The notes beneath the pieces were generated by a model. That model was not told the origin of the DNA, ran no database searches, and worked only from the letters and a program-made list of their open reading frames with translations. This document shows positions 1 to 13,030 of a stretch of 64,000 nucleotides of DNA, one piece after another. The DNA is taken from the NCBI RefSeq assembly GCF_014805625.2, contig NW_023998440.1, positions 3,095,767 to 3,159,766 of the forward strand, given 5' to 3'. Position 1 is the stretch's first letter. Every line of letters starts with the position of its first letter. The DNA comes from Glossina fuscipes (lineage: Eukaryota > Arthropoda > Insecta > Diptera > Glossinidae). Position numbers and translations under genes: made by a program.

Positions 1-3000
1 TTTTTTTTTGTAAAATGTTACGAGTATTTTCATTTTGCAGTACTTTTTAAAATTATGGAACATATCAAATTCACCATTTGACCCTATATATTTTTACACG
101 ATCTTTCTTGCACTATTTTCTATGGAACCTACCTACCGTGCAAAAAAAGAGTTGAGTATGTATATCTATAATTTCCGAAAGGCTTTTGCTTTATGCCTTA
201 CATTTAATATAAATTCTATGAAAAAACGTTAAATAATATAATGAAGCCATTGTCATGACTACTGTTGACTACTGTTACTTTATATATATATATTTTTCTC
301 TTCTGCTTTTGGTTTTAACCGCTTAAATTGATAACTGATTGTAATCATATATAGCTTCCTCTTTCTTATGCACACAAAGCAGGCATGCGAAGTATATGGT
401 ATCTCTTCGTAGGCTATCGGTAGCAAAGTTTCAAACCTTTGCTAATTGTATTTAATAATATTTTTAAAAACTTTTTACTCTTACCTTTTTTTAATCAATC
501 AGTCATTTACTCTTTTCATGAATATTAGTCAAAATATAATAAATAAATATTTTAATTAGACAATGAATTATAAGCTACAAAAATCAAATGAAAATGGGAG
601 TTAACAACCATTATCTGTGCGGCTAAGTGCACTAAGAGAGAAATTAAATATGAAGCAAAAAAAAAAGGGAAAAGAAAACGGTTTTAAATACGGTTAAATG
701 TGTACATGTGTTTGAATGTTGTAACAAGCTTCAAGTTTAATGTTATATAGCCTTTAGTTTGTTTAGTCTGTTTAGTGGCTCAGTTAAGTCGGGTCTAGTA
801 AAAAGAAAGGTTGTGTATGACGGTTTAAAACGGTTAAACAAGTTTAAAATCAGTTTGTCAAGCACATGCTATGAAAATATTTTTTAATAAGCATTCTACG
901 TGTTCCAAACCTCAACAATAACAACAAACGATTAAACAGTGAGTGGTGACTTGAAAGAAAGAGAAAAAAAAGAATTTTTATAATTTAAGAAATTAAATTA
1001 TAAATGTACGCCAAACTGTTGATATAGAAAATAACTTGGATGATGTTGCTGGTATTGGAAAAAGTGAAACTTGCAAGAATGCAGTTTTTGCCTATATGTC
1101 CACACAACTAGAGGGCGAGACAAAAATAACAAACAGAAAAAAATCAAGTTTAATTTTTAACCAGTTGAAACTACGATGCCAAATAAATACCGACTGCCTG
1201 TAAACAAATAACTGGTTGGGTCGTATTGCTATTTAAGCGATAATACGTTGCTTAGGCGAAAAGAAAAAAACAAATGCCAAATACAAAAAATGTCCCGCTC
1301 CGCTCTTTTTTCCTCTCATGAATATCGATAATCCTTAGCTATTTGTTGTGTTTTACTTTCATACATATTAAAAAACAAAATTTATAATAACTCGTTACTA
1401 TACTTTTCCTTTTTTTTTTTTTCTTAATTTATTGAATTCGAAATCTTCATTCATCATAATGATGTCAAATGCGCGCCTGTACGGAGATATTTTTTTGTTT
1501 GTAAACTATTTACAACACCTGCATAACTTGGAATATGCTACATGCTGGCATGGGGTAGCATGCGACAAACAAGCTTACATTTTTTTTGCTTAATTTATGT
1601 TTTTATTAACGATGAATTTTTTTTTTTATCGCATTGATAACTATTCCATGTGTAGTAGCGAAAGATTCCTTTGCTTACTTTGTATTATGAGCTTTTATGA
1701 TACGGCTGACTATGCGGGAACGGATGCCTGCATATTAATATGATCAATTAAGTATTTGTCCGACAATATGGTTGACTTTTTGTTTTACTTCTCCATCTAA
1801 TGTGATATGTATAATGAAATTACCATTGTAATTAATTGGTTTGATTTTCCGCTACTTCTGTTGCCTTCACCATTGTTTAAAGTGAAGGCAGCACTGATAT
1901 TGAACTAATCAGATATTGCCCTGTATAAGGGGACTTCCTTTAAGAGGGCTTGCCTAGTTTCGGCGTTCTAATAAAAATCAAAAAATGGTTTTTACTTATC
2001 ATCATTTTCAAAAAGATAGATATGAAATCGTTTGCTGGATTAATGAACGTGACATTCTTTTGCCAAGTCGTTAAGCATTGACTGGTAGTAAAAAAAGTTA
2101 ACATGTATGTATACGCGTACACAGATAATTGTTGTAATTTTATGTTTCGAAACTTGTCATTCACATGAAACGTTGTTAATTGAAGTTGAAATAGTTTTGA
2201 CCCAGTTACGAACATATTCATAAATTTTTAATTTAGTTAACAGAATAACTAAATATCTTCTGCGTATTCTTTAACAAATTAAAATAAGGACAAGTAAGAA
2301 CACTTATATTGAACTAATACTTTACTACTTTAAACTAATATATAAAAATATTAAACTATTTTTCATCAATTCAAGGCGTGGAACGCTAAAAAGAGACAGA
2401 CAGATGGCCAAGACAAATCGAACAAAGATCAATAAGATAAGATAAGGAAATTATGTTCGGCTGCGACCGAATCTTTTATACCCGTCACCGTCATCCTTCT
2501 TCTTGTGAACGGGAAAATATTTGCCACAGATACCTAACAGTTTGTCAGATGGATAGACGGACATATGAGCATGCTTAGGTGAATTTGAGTTCCGAATTAG
2601 ACACTAGTCAAAAATTAATCCACTACGTCGAAGTTAACGCCCACGATAGTTAATTTAGAATTAACAGATTTAGCTTGTCGCGTTCTACTCCTCAAAGCCT
2701 TTTATTTAATACCTCATTGGCTGCACTGTTAAGAAAAAACCAATCCCACACGTTGCGTGGTCAGCCCTATTTGTTTTAAAACTAACACATTTTTAGACAG
2801 AAAATATATCTTTCTAAGAAGGGGAGATGAGAAACAGTAGTAGCTAATGATGGACTTTGAACGAAATTTTGAGTAAAATATACTGTAAAAATTTTTCTCA
2901 ACAAAGCTTTAAAGATAGCAAAAGAACCACTCGAAACTTAATTGCACTACGCAAATGAAAATGGAAAAAATTGTCCACGTTTATCCAATATAATAAATGA

Positions 3001-3039
3001 TATCGACGGGATTTCATTCTTTTATTCATTACAACTTAC
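1..3039. other. Gene-free AT-rich stretch
   Basis: No coding region, RNA gene or recognisable mobile element could be supported here. Short open frames in this stretch start at non-ATG codons or are low complexity. Homopolymer A and T runs and a short TA run near 278-292 are the only structure seen. Confidence 0.6.
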
Positions 3040-3958
3040 ACCACTTGTGGCACAGGGTACATTAAGTTGTTTAACACCCGGAGGGGCTTAAGATAGACCT
3101 AACTTTTATATATCCATCTATACAGAATTATTTTAAGAAAACGCTTGTGTGCCCCTTTGTCCATCTGCCTGTCTGATATTTGCCTATGTATTTTTCTGTT
3201 CAAGCTAAGTCCCAATTTTTTAGGCATCTTGACGAAATTTCGTATATCAACAAGCTTTAATGCTAAGTAACAGTATTTCGATTTGTGGCAGCTTTTTGAA
3301 CCCTCCCTCATACAACCGTTCATAGGACAACGGGACCTTTCTAAAATTGACCCATAATAATAAATCAACTTTGCCGAATTTGACGTCGTGGGTTTATTTT
3401 TTGAATGCCAGCGCATATAAGGATTCTAAAGAAATGCAGAAAGGCCGATGACTTAAGGTTTATTCATTATTGTAATTCGACATAGAAACCAAATTTGGAC
3501 CTTATGGGTATATTTCTTGGACTCCATTCTGTGTAAGATTTCTCACGAATAATACCCGCATCAAAAAAAAGTTTAATTTTTAATGTTTTTGGATGAAAAT
3601 TAGTCCCTGGTAGCGATTAAGCAAAAAAAATGAACGACACGGACAATGTAGACTTATTTTTTTGACTCTAACATGTGTAGAAATTAACATGAAAATTAAA
3701 CCCTTATATGGGAAGACGGTCTAATCTCTAGTTCTATATGACTCCATAAATTTATATATATAGAATTTTTGGAAAGCAAATTAGGTTTGCCAAATTTGGA
3801 TCACATTACGTAACATTTTGGACATCCTCCAATATACCGACTTTCGTGAAGTATGCATTTGCATGAAAATAATGTGTAGACAGGTGTACTAGGCGAAGTG
3901 ATGTAGGATATCTAGTGACCGGCCTGGCCCGAGTATAATGTATTTACTTGTTTTTTAA
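3040..3958 (+). repeat. Dispersed repeat family, near full-length copy
   Basis: This is a roughly 0.9 kb copy of the window's main interspersed repeat. It opens with a variant of the family start (TACACCACTTGTGGCACAGG), then 'aggggcttaagatagacc', a block of gtccatctgcctgtctg type, and 'ttttaggcatcttgacgaaa'. It closes with 'ggatatctagtgaccggcc' and 'gagtataatgtatttacttg'. The same order of blocks recurs at many other places in the window. No long ORF is present, so the copy is non-autonomous. The element class is inferred, not shown. Confidence 0.8.
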
Positions 3959-4702
3959 TTAAGTTGAATACAATCCTCTTACTTGTTACACATATGTGCG
4001 ACAATTTCTAAGAAACTTTTTTTGTAATTATTTTTCTAAAACGCATTTTTTCAGTTAACCATAAGTAATTTATAGGATGCGATGATGAATGTTCTGCATG
4101 CATCGGTTTAATGCCATTGAAATGCCTACACATGTGACTGAGAGAGCATTTGGGAAAACCCATTTTTTGTAGGACGCATGCATATTAAAAAAATATATAT
4201 TCTTAATGACTATACGTTAACCATCACAGTGAACGTAAAAAGAACATTAAGAGTTTAACAAAGAATTTTGGATAAATTTTTTTTTGTGAATGACTTTCAT
4301 CCTAAAAATGTATACATATAAAGTTATGTATCATGTGCTCATGCGTCACTGTGTACTTTTAACTAAAGACTTTTGTGCTAACTTAAACACATCAGACTTA
4401 CAAAGGTATATTACGTACATATATACGTAAACGATACGATAACTGGATGTGTATTTTACTCAATATTTCGAATCAATTTTTAATACATTATGGATGCATA
4501 TATATACCTAACTCTTTCTAATCAATTTCTATGAAAATAAATAAACTTTTTGTTTTTAATTGACACGCAAAGCTATTTACTGGGTCAGTGTAAATATTTT
4601 TAAGCATGTTCATGTGTATATATTCTGGTGTGCAACAACAGGTCAAATATTTTTAAATTTCTGACCTAAACCATAAAGCAATGAGTAACAGATTTGCGGT
4701 TT

Positions 4703-5490
4703 ATACCCTACATCACTTATGCTACTGGTATATATTAAGTTTGTGCGCATATACGTAAAACCAGAACGGCTTAGGATTCATCCATCTTTCATTACATCGA
4801 TTGATTCAGAATCATTTTTTTACTCTATCCAAGCTTGTTTGTCCATCTCTCCGTCTTGTTTTCTTGTGTTCGACCTCCAGGAAGCAATTTTTGAGGAAAT
4901 TTGAGACAATGAAATATTTTGACTCACACTGACGAACCCTATCGTAAAAGGTTTGGATCCGGCTATTTTTACGGCCTCTTCCGGTGGAACACCTCTTTTT
5001 TTGAAAAAGAAAGGAAATTTTGGTTTTCAAAGCTTCTCCCCAAAAATCACTGAGTAATAGCATTTCCGCATTCTAAATTGATGTGAGAAATGTAGATCGG
5101 ATAAGCCGATGTTTTCTTCCGATGTAATCTTTCCTACGAAAAGTAAGCCTTTATATGGAACAACGGTCTAATTTGTAAGATTACACAGCCACACTAGGTC
5201 CATATTAACAAATCTATTTTTTGTAAGTCGCGCTGTGCAAGGATTCTGATCAATGACAAAAAGCTTAAGTTCTTTATAAACACACGCCTTTAAATAGAAA
5301 CGGAGTGAAGGTTTTGAATTGAAATTTTAATGAACAAAATAAAAGAAGAATTGTGCTAGTAGTTTAGAGTATGTAATGTTGTTTCATTAATACTTTACTA
5401 TTACAATTTTTCTCGACGAATAGTGCACCAGTCTAGATAAAGTAATGTAAGGTAACAAAAGGTCGGCCTTGAGCGACTATAATATTCGTA
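4703..5490 (+). repeat. Dispersed repeat family, diverged copy
   Basis: It starts with 'tataccctacatcacttatg' and runs through 'gtttgtccatctctccgtc' and the 'gacctccaggaagcaatttt' block. It ends in 'aaggtcggccttgagcgac'. Block order matches the copy at 3040-3958. Short internal ORFs on both strands are chance frames shared with other copies. Confidence 0.75.
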
Positions 5491-8400
5491 CTAGTCCTTT
5501 ACTATTAAAAGTTCTTTCATCTAATAGCAGCTTTACAAATTTTACAATAAATATCTTCTGCACTTTTACAATTTTGATTATTATGATCAGTTTTATTATC
5601 AATAGCAATAGCATGTTGCTATTACTTAAGGCTGCTACCTATTTTAATGCCTTTAGATGAGAAGCGAGTACAGGAGGGCCCTTTTTTTTTGTTTGTTCAT
5701 AGCTAACTGTTTACGTTTTTATTATTAGCTGTTGAAAGCTTTTTCTATACATAGAATTATATATATGTGTACACGTTCCCTATTAGAAACAATTTTGTCA
5801 AAAAAAAACCAACACAAATAGCTCGCATAGTTATAGATAAAGAGAATACCAAAATAGAGGCCAAATTAAATCGGTTTTCTTTCAAAAAGCAAAGTTTCTG
5901 CCATAATCAACTAAATTAAAAAGTAATTGTATTCACTTATATGGCATTTTTCATGGACGTTTTTTATCACACCGTCTTTTTATTTGCAAATTTTTATCAC
6001 TAATTTGTTGAGAAGTATGTTTAAGTATCGCATTCAGGCGTTGTGGCCCGTCGCTAACTATAAGAGCTAGGACTGTTTTTTCTTGTGACTTCGTCTCAAA
6101 TATGGTATTTCGGAACAATAGCCATTCATTCGTTCATTACAAAACCAAATTATTAAGTCGCAAAAATCACAAAAAAAAAATGATAGCTTGTGACGTCTCT
6201 ATGATGCTGCTCGGAATACGATTACAAATCCACATATACGTCGTGGAAGTGTGCAATGTGAGGAATAATTTCAACATTCCGTAGAAATGAGTTCAAAGCA
6301 TTCCCGAAAGACTTATTAATGAACAGTATCGCCGCATAGCTAAGTAGGTAAGAGTAGCGACTAACAAATCGATGTTCGCGAGCTCAAATCTCAGTGCGAT
6401 AGGTCATACTCGGCAACTACATAACTTTATCAGACAGATCGCTTCTCTTTCCTTTGCTTCCTTCTAACCATCATCGTGTTACACCTATAGGGGACATTCC
6501 CTGAACGATGAAGGATCCAATCTTTTATACCCATCACCATTATCTTAGAAAAGGCTAAAAAAAAACGAATAATATTGGGTGAGTGAGGATGAATTTTTCT
6601 GTTTTGAGAGTAAAAGTGAAAATTTATATGGTTTACGAGTAACGAGTAAGAACAGGGAAAGCTAAGTGCTCTGAGTGTTTGTCGGGCTGGCATGTGGGCG
6701 TTGTGGACATCTACTTTGAAATTTTAGTCACTATCAAATAGTTTTGCAAATTTGCAGTCGATGTCTTCGTTGTCGAAAACGATATTACAAAGTTGCGCAG
6801 ACGGACAGATGGACACGCTTAGGCTTATTCCTTATTATTAGGCTTATTGAAACTGGCGAGCAATTTATATACTTCATGGGGTTTTTGAAACTTGCTAGTT
6901 ATATATAAAACAAATTACATTTTGTATACTGTATATATTGCGTAGACTTGGTCAGTTTTTGTCATTTTTGTACGGCCATAGAATATTTCTTTTAATAAAC
7001 CAAGTGTTCTCGGTTTACGCGTTCTTAGTGTAAGCGCATTTTTGCGGTGAGGAGAATGTTTATAACAGATTTTACACAGACGGATAGACGGACGTTCTTA
7101 ACTCGATCCGGAATTTTATGCCGATGAAGAATATATATTATACTTGAGAGTCACTGAAGCTTTCTTCCGGGCGTTGCAAACGTTTTGACAAAACGAATAT
7201 TTCTCTCATCCTTAGGTAATGCTTAAAAAATATGCTATATAAAGTAAGGTATACTAACTTGATTTAACAGTGTATATCTAAATACCTCTGCCTTCTTTTA
7301 CCCACCTGTCATATATCTATTCACCCTTCAATTGCTCCGTTAACTTATGTTTTTCTCTGGTACTTCTGCTCGATCCGTACATGAGTTATCTCTTTCAAAT
7401 CAGATTACAAAATCAGCCGACTCGCAATGTATATATATAAAAGAACTCGAAGATACTGAAAATTTTTGGAAATCATAACTTAGAACCTATGACGCAAAGT
7501 TTATCAAATCTGTATATTTGCCTAACAACGTACGTCACGTTTAAAAAATTAGGAAAGCTTATACGATTATTCAAATGTGGTATTCAAGGTGAATATCACT
7601 TTCTCAGTGACTTCTTTATTTGTTAAAATTTTTTTTTTATTTTTATCGCTATCTTGCCAACTGTGTCAAAATAGTGTTTAGCATGTATTTAGTCTCACGT
7701 TCAAATTATTCCAAATTGTTCAAAAAGGAAGACAAAAAAAATTTTGTTTTTTGAGGCCCACGCAAGCAAATACATATAAATCATTAGTATTAATTTTTAT
7801 ATAATTAGTCATTTTTTATTTTACTTTAAAAAAAAAAAAAAAAACAGTATGCAAAACAATTAAGAAACGAAAAAACTTAAAGAGGGGAAAAGGTGAAATT
7901 TTTATGATTTTATTTTTGTAAAAATTTCACTTTAAAAAGTTATCATGATAAGGAATACCAAAAAAAAAAAAAAGAAAAAATGCTTTTCAACTAAAAATCG
8001 AAGAAATGAAAAGTGAAATTATTGACCCTTTAAGCAACTACAGCATAACTACGTAATGTATGATGCGGTAAACTGGTACTGGTTGCCATATTTACTGCTA
8101 ATCTTTATCGCGTAATAAAATATCACTTATCTAAAAAAGGTAATGTCGGAAAGTTTTTAGAAATGTGGTCGTAACTTTCGTTTTGTTTGCATAGTTCATC
8201 AAAATTGACATAACACGAACTTTTTGGCAGTTTGCTGAACTGAAGAAAACAGTGTTGTCCTTTTTTTAACTAAAATTATTTCTTTTGGAAGACTGTGTGT
8301 TGAATAGCATACCGGGTACACCGGGGCCTACAGGTGACGCTGTATCACATGCGTTACACACACACAAGTTAAATCAACATTCCGATCATTCAAAAAAATT

Positions 8401-9304
8401 CTATTTTTACTAACCCTGAACAGTCAGCTGTCAAGCTCTCAAACTAGGTACATTCATTCGGTCAAAATGTTTGGAAGAAAGAAGGAAACTTCAGAGGCCC
8501 CGCAAAAGTACATGTATTCTTGTCCACCTTTATAATGTCTGCTGTAAAAATTAAGCTATCGAATATTAGAATTTCTTGGAAATGGTCCAAATCAATCGAA
8601 AGACACGCCTACAGTACTAGATGAAGTGAGAACGTCTGTTCTTTTTAGATGGAATAAGAAATCGGTTCTTTGTTCATTACATTCATAAATTACAGCAGAT
8701 AAATGTACAGAAATTTTAACGTACACTCCAAGGCCAATGCTGTAGTATCTGTGCAAAAATCGTCCATGCTTACCCAACATTATAGTGTAACAAAATTTAC
8801 CCTTTTTGCAATTTCTTCAATTTTGCGCAGGAACAAGCTTCGAAAACCCCACATAAATTGTTTGCCGATTTCAAATTCGGAATGCGCTTAAGCATGACCG
8901 TCCGATCATATGTCCATTTGTAAAGATAAGCACTAGACAAGTAAAGCAAGATTTGTCAAATGTAGAGAAGAAATAATTGGAAATTAGTTTCAGAAGGTAT
9001 AATACAAAACTAAGGGAATCAATTTGAATCTTAGGATTTAAAGATGGAGTATGGAGTAAGTAAACATATCCTTGGTCTATACGCAACTTGGGCGCATCTA
9101 GAAACATAAAAACAAGTGTAAAGAATTTCTTGTCGAAGTAATTTTATAATCAATAATTGATTTTGCCCTAGATCAGGAATTGTGTCAATCAAACCAATCA
9201 ACGCTGACATCAGCTAAACGTTTTATTCAGTTTTAGATACTTTTTAAAAGACCTTTGACTCTACAAAGCTTTTGCGAACATGTTGATAAAATACTGGAAT
9301 ATAA
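5491..9304. other. No gene seen; scattered repeat fragments
   Basis: Apart from the SINE-like piece at 6331-6480, nothing coding is supported. Fragments of the 'cagacggacagatggac' block occur near 6797-6815 and 7075-7095. They suggest very old pieces of the main repeat family. Homopolymer A runs occur at 7829-7845 and 7961-7980. Confidence 0.5.
6331..6480 (+). repeat. tRNA-derived SINE-like fragment
   Basis: An A-box-like TAGCTAAGTAGG lies at 6337-6348. A degenerate B-box-like GAGCTCAAATCTC lies at 6380-6392, at tRNA-like spacing. The stretch 'tgttcgcgagctcaaatctc' matches, with about five changes in 20, 'tgctcgcgggttcgaatctc' on the minus strand near 50694-50715, so the two look like members of one family. 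The acceptor and D stems do not fold into a convincing tRNA, so I do not call a tRNA gene. The end at 6480 is approximate. Confidence 0.45.
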
Positions 9305-9599
9305 AACAAGTAAGAATATTTTAGTCTGGCAAAGCCGAGCCTTAGATACTCTACGCTACTTCGCTCAGCATTATTTTTCGCTCATTTCGATAATAAGATA
9401 CTAAAACCTATACATTATTTTCATGCAAGGCCGGCATATAGGAGGATGACGGTTGCATCTTATGACGTGATCAAAATTTAACAAGCATAATTTACTTCCC
9501 AAAAGTTTTACTATTTTTTAGTTTCCGGCATAGAAAACTAGAAATTATACTCTCTTTATATAAGGGCTTGCATTTTATATATTTTCGATCCGGAATTTC

Positions 9600-10120
9600 G
9601 CTATTTTAACAAAGTGTTTACAACTGTTTACAACTCTTTAAGACTGTTTAAGACTGTTTAATTACATTTTATATACTTTTATGTCTTTTAGTTCAGTTTC
9701 ATAATTCGTTTCCTGCAAATTGTCTTGAAATTCTCTTAGAATATTGTGTACGGATATTTGGCTTTTTTTCGATATGGAGATTTTTTTTACCATTCGCTGT
9801 TTGAAAACCAGCAGAAACAAGCGAATTTCCCGGATTATTCACTTTGCCGACTTCATCTCGACTCACTTTACTTTTCACTTCTTCCGATTCGTTTTCAATA
9901 GAAATTTCACTCACGCCAACTGCGTTTTTGCCTTCTCCCAACTCCGGCCGTTCTCCGCTAGCTTTTTGAAGTCCTAATGCAACATTAATTTCTCTCAGCA
10001 CCTAGTTCTTGGAGTACCCACTTATATTGTCTCTTTGGTTACCTTTAAAGCCAATCAAAATAATAATAAAATAATAAGCATAATAAAATGTAAGGAATAT
10101 CAATGCCTTAGGTTAGGTAT
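9600..10120. mobile_element. Candidate insertion nested inside a repeat copy
   Basis: This segment breaks the family alignment of the surrounding repeat. It starts with tandem, slightly varied units of 'tttacaactg' and 'tttaagactg' (about 9616-9660) and contains a 100-codon minus-strand frame (9699-10001). No terminal inverted repeats or target duplication could be confirmed by eye, so calling it a mobile element is inference from the interruption. Confidence 0.4.
9699..10001 (-). CDS. Hypothetical 100-codon hydrophilic ORF, possibly a transposon remnant
   Basis: The open frame encodes about 100 residues rich in Glu, Lys, Ser and Asn, with no membrane segment and no Cys. Its composition is more protein-like than the opposite-strand shadow, which is mostly Phe/hydrophobic. 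The frame opens with GTG, not ATG, so it may be a fragment of a longer, truncated coding region, for instance the N-terminal or Gag-like part of a mobile element. It sits wholly inside the segment that interrupts a repeat copy. No family was recognised and no start signal is evident. Confidence 0.25.
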   Translation of the reverse strand: MLREINVALGLQKASGERPELGEGKNAVGVSEISIENESEEVKSKVSRDEVGKVNNPGNSLVSAGFQTANGKKNLHIEKKPNIRTQYSKRISRQFAGNEL

Positions 10121-10935
10121 GTTAGGATCTAATAAATAGACCTATATGGTAAAAACCCCTAAAGTTTTTTTTTTTTGGTTAATTGGCTATTATAGACCAA
10201 TTTTCATCATAAAATACTAAAATTTAAACCTTTTTTCGAAGGGCTTACTACTTAGGAAAAATTTTATATGGAGTGGTGTGGTTCAAATTGTGTCCACGTA
10301 ATTTTTATGTCGAACCACTACTATCACGAACCAATTTTCATTATAAATTAAATTTTTTGGCATACAAGGGTTTACATTTCCTGAGAGCTTTTATATGCGG
10401 CGGTATCGAATATAAAGACTCACCTAGTCCAAATGAGGTAGAGTATTTTCAACGTTAACTTACTATTATGAACTAATTTTCACCATGAAAAGATTCCGTT
10501 TTTGTAGGAACGGTTATATGAGCACAAGTTGAGAAAATGTTCCAGCCGGTCCAAAATATGCACGCCAATTTAAAATGCCGAAATGCTATTACTATCCACT
10601 TTTCTCGAGAAATTTTGAAAATTACAGTTTATTTCCGTATAATGGCTTTTCAAAACAGGACGTTATGTGTGGAGCGGTTGAAAAAGTAGACCGATGCAAA
10701 GCATTTTAAATAGCGCTCGCCCTTGCGTCAAAGCACGTCAAAGTACCGACTTTCATCAAAATATCTCAAAAATTGCGGCCTATAATTTGAACACAAATAC
10801 ACATCAGAGAGACAGATGGGCAGACAAGCGATCGATATAATAAAAGGCGGGTCCATACGAAGCCCTGAACGTTATATACGTCCGCACTAGCTTACTATCG
10901 CCTGTACCAGAAGCAGTGTAAGGTATAAAAGTGGT

Positions 10936-12224
10936 CGATATTATCCGATTATAGCATTCTTAACTTTAGCTTCATCAAAGATACTATCTCAAAAATTTGT
11001 TTTTTTGTGGTTTAGCGAGGGACATAGCTTAATCGAATCGATGTGGTGTAAGCTAAAAATATGTGACTAACTTAATACATCGCTTTACGTGGGTTTCAAA
11101 TTTATTAATATAGAATTGAAATATTTTATCTTTATGTGCAAATTACGGCAATTGTTCTAAACAAAATTGTTTTTATTCCTATCCGAACAATATGCCAGAA
11201 TATTTAATTGAAATGATAAGATTTTCATTTGAAATTCGCATTTGTTGAGAACTTGTAATCGTTAAAAATAATATATTTTAGTATTAGTTACTCTCTGAGA
11301 CTTTCCCAAGACTTTGTTCACACAATAGATTGACAATGATGTGTAAGTCGTTTTACTGTTTCGTTCCCTTTTTTTGCTTTTTTTAAGTTGCATTCAGCGC
11401 GACCAAGCGGTTAACTGCTGGAGACTTAAGTTTATTCATAGTAAATGAATAAAAAGTTTTTCAAAGCACAGATTTGATGACGAGTTTCTACAATGCTTTT
11501 GAATAATTTAAACGCTGTACTAGATCCATGCATTCGTCGGTAAGGAAAAACTCTACGCATTTTAGCAAACAGATAGACAAGACTCAGCTACTTTTGTAGA
11601 AATGGAACAACGGACGAACGGAAAAGCACAAGAGAAATGAAAATTTTTCTGCAGATAGAAATTGCCCAAATTTAATATGCCTTGTGCTACCAGCCTTGTG
11701 AAATATAAACTTGCAAAAAAATATTAGGCAAAGACTTCTTACTTTACGTATATTCACAAGAAGAAAACTTATTTTTTTTAGTGTAATAAGCGTGAAACTT
11801 TAAATCATTTTCGTCAATCCTGCTTGTAGATCTGACCGATTGTCTACAATAAAACCAAAGTGACAATATTAACGAAGCGATTTTAATTAGTTTTTCTCCG
11901 AACAACTACACCTGCAAGACATTTGAAACTCTCTCATAAAACTGAAAGGAAAATTACAATCTGCAAATCTGGCGAAATTAATTAGTAAAAATCCAAAAGC
12001 AATATTCGCTTTAGGGCAGTTTTTAATGGTTTTATAGAGTTTCTTTACTTATGGCTGTTTCATCGGAAGCATTTTCATCCCGACCCTTCAAACAATCAGT
12101 CAACAAAATTGAACCGTAATATGTGCAATGTGTGAGTTACAAATTTGTATATCAGATATTTTGCTATCGCTCCAACAGCAAACCATAGATAGGCGGTCCT
12201 ACGTAACTCAATAATTATAATCAC
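10936..12224. other. No gene seen
   Basis: An AT-rich stretch without a supported coding region or recognised repeat. Confidence 0.55.
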
Positions 12225-12620
12225 TATACCTTACATCAACTATGGCCGGACATAACACTCAGAAGGACTTAAGATAGACCCACCTTTTTTGGCAACGATC
12301 GATACAGAACGATTTACACCTTACACCAGTTCTGGGACAGCGTTGCGGAAATATGTATGGCCTAAGTTAGACCCATCTTTTGTTATACCGATCTATTCAG
12401 AACCAGTGGCCTTTCTTTCCGTATGTCTTTGGTCTGTCCATGTAAATTTGTTCAATCTAAAGGTCCCAATTTTTGAGATATGTTGCTGAAATTTGGTACA
12501 CTGACCCAAGGACGAACGATGTTGAAAATAGTTCAGATCAGTCCACCTTTTCGACCACTCCCCTTATAACGGTTTATTTTGAAGCGCCGTTATAGAGAAA
12601 AAGGTAGAAGTTTCAACATT
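12225..12620 (+). repeat. Dispersed repeat family, 5' truncated fragment(s)
   Basis: It carries the 'taccttacatcaactatgg' start-like motif, 'cagaaggacttaagatagac', then a second partial start at about 12318 ('accttacaccagttctggg'). The 'tcgaccactccccttataac' block near 12549 follows. Two overlapping starts suggest a duplicated or tandem 5' end. Confidence 0.65.
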
Positions 12621-12645
12621 TTGCGATAAAACTTGCTCTTGCAAC

Positions 12646-12650
<5 letters not shown>

Positions 12651-12695
<45 letters not shown>
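12651..12695. repeat. (GA)n microsatellite
   Basis: An almost pure GA run broken by one extra A. It separates a main-family repeat fragment from the non-LTR retrotransposon fragment that follows. Confidence 0.95.
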
Positions 12696-13030
12696 GACTT
12701 CTTTAAGATCCATTGGATCTTAATTGCATGGCCAAGCCGGTTGGTTGAGAGTTACAAGAGTTAGGAGTAGTGCCGATAATAGCATTGTAGACTTGTTTCA
12801 ATAATTTTCTCTTTAACTTTCTCTCCAAGGTATCTTTGAAGGTCCACCTTTTTTATGCCATCGTTCGTACCAAACAGTGCAGAAGCAGCCAGTTTAGCCA
12901 CCCGATCCTTAATTCTTCTTTTTAATCCATAATCCCCAGCTCGAAGTGGAGGGATTCCTGAAAGTTTTAACACAGACGAACTATCAGTGACAATAACAGA
13001 TTTGGGTTTGCTTTTATGAGCAAGTTTCAT
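12696..13030 (-). mobile_element. Non-LTR retrotransposon fragment, RNase H region
   Basis: The minus-strand frame 13030-12761 reads like the RNase H C-terminal part of a non-LTR retrotransposon polyprotein. It has 'KSVIVTDSSSVLKLSGIPP', a typical 'TDSLSVL' segment, followed by 'IKDRVAKLAASA' and a basic 'EKVKEKI' tail. The flanking plus-strand text 'gaagacttctttaagatc' is shared with the relic at 37440-38460, so both belong to one family. The fragment is truncated at both ends and not autonomous. The clade is probably an RNase H-bearing one (I/R1/LOA-like), which is inference. Confidence 0.75.

Larger units (their letters stand above)
9305..10935 (-). repeat. Dispersed repeat copy split by an insertion
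   Basis: This reverse-orientation copy of the main repeat begins 'aacaagtaagaatattttag' followed by 'tctggcaaagccgagcc'. It ends with 'acgtccgcactagcttacta'. Family sequence is continuous to about 9600 and resumes about 10120 ('gatctaataaatagacctat', comparable to 'gatctaaaaaacagacctat' in the copy near 23780). The roughly 0.5 kb in between does not belong to the family and is described separately. Confidence 0.75.

Noticed and set aside
6331..6400. A possible tRNA gene
   Set aside because: A- and B-box-like motifs are present, but the acceptor and D stems do not pair convincingly, and a related copy elsewhere points to a SINE.
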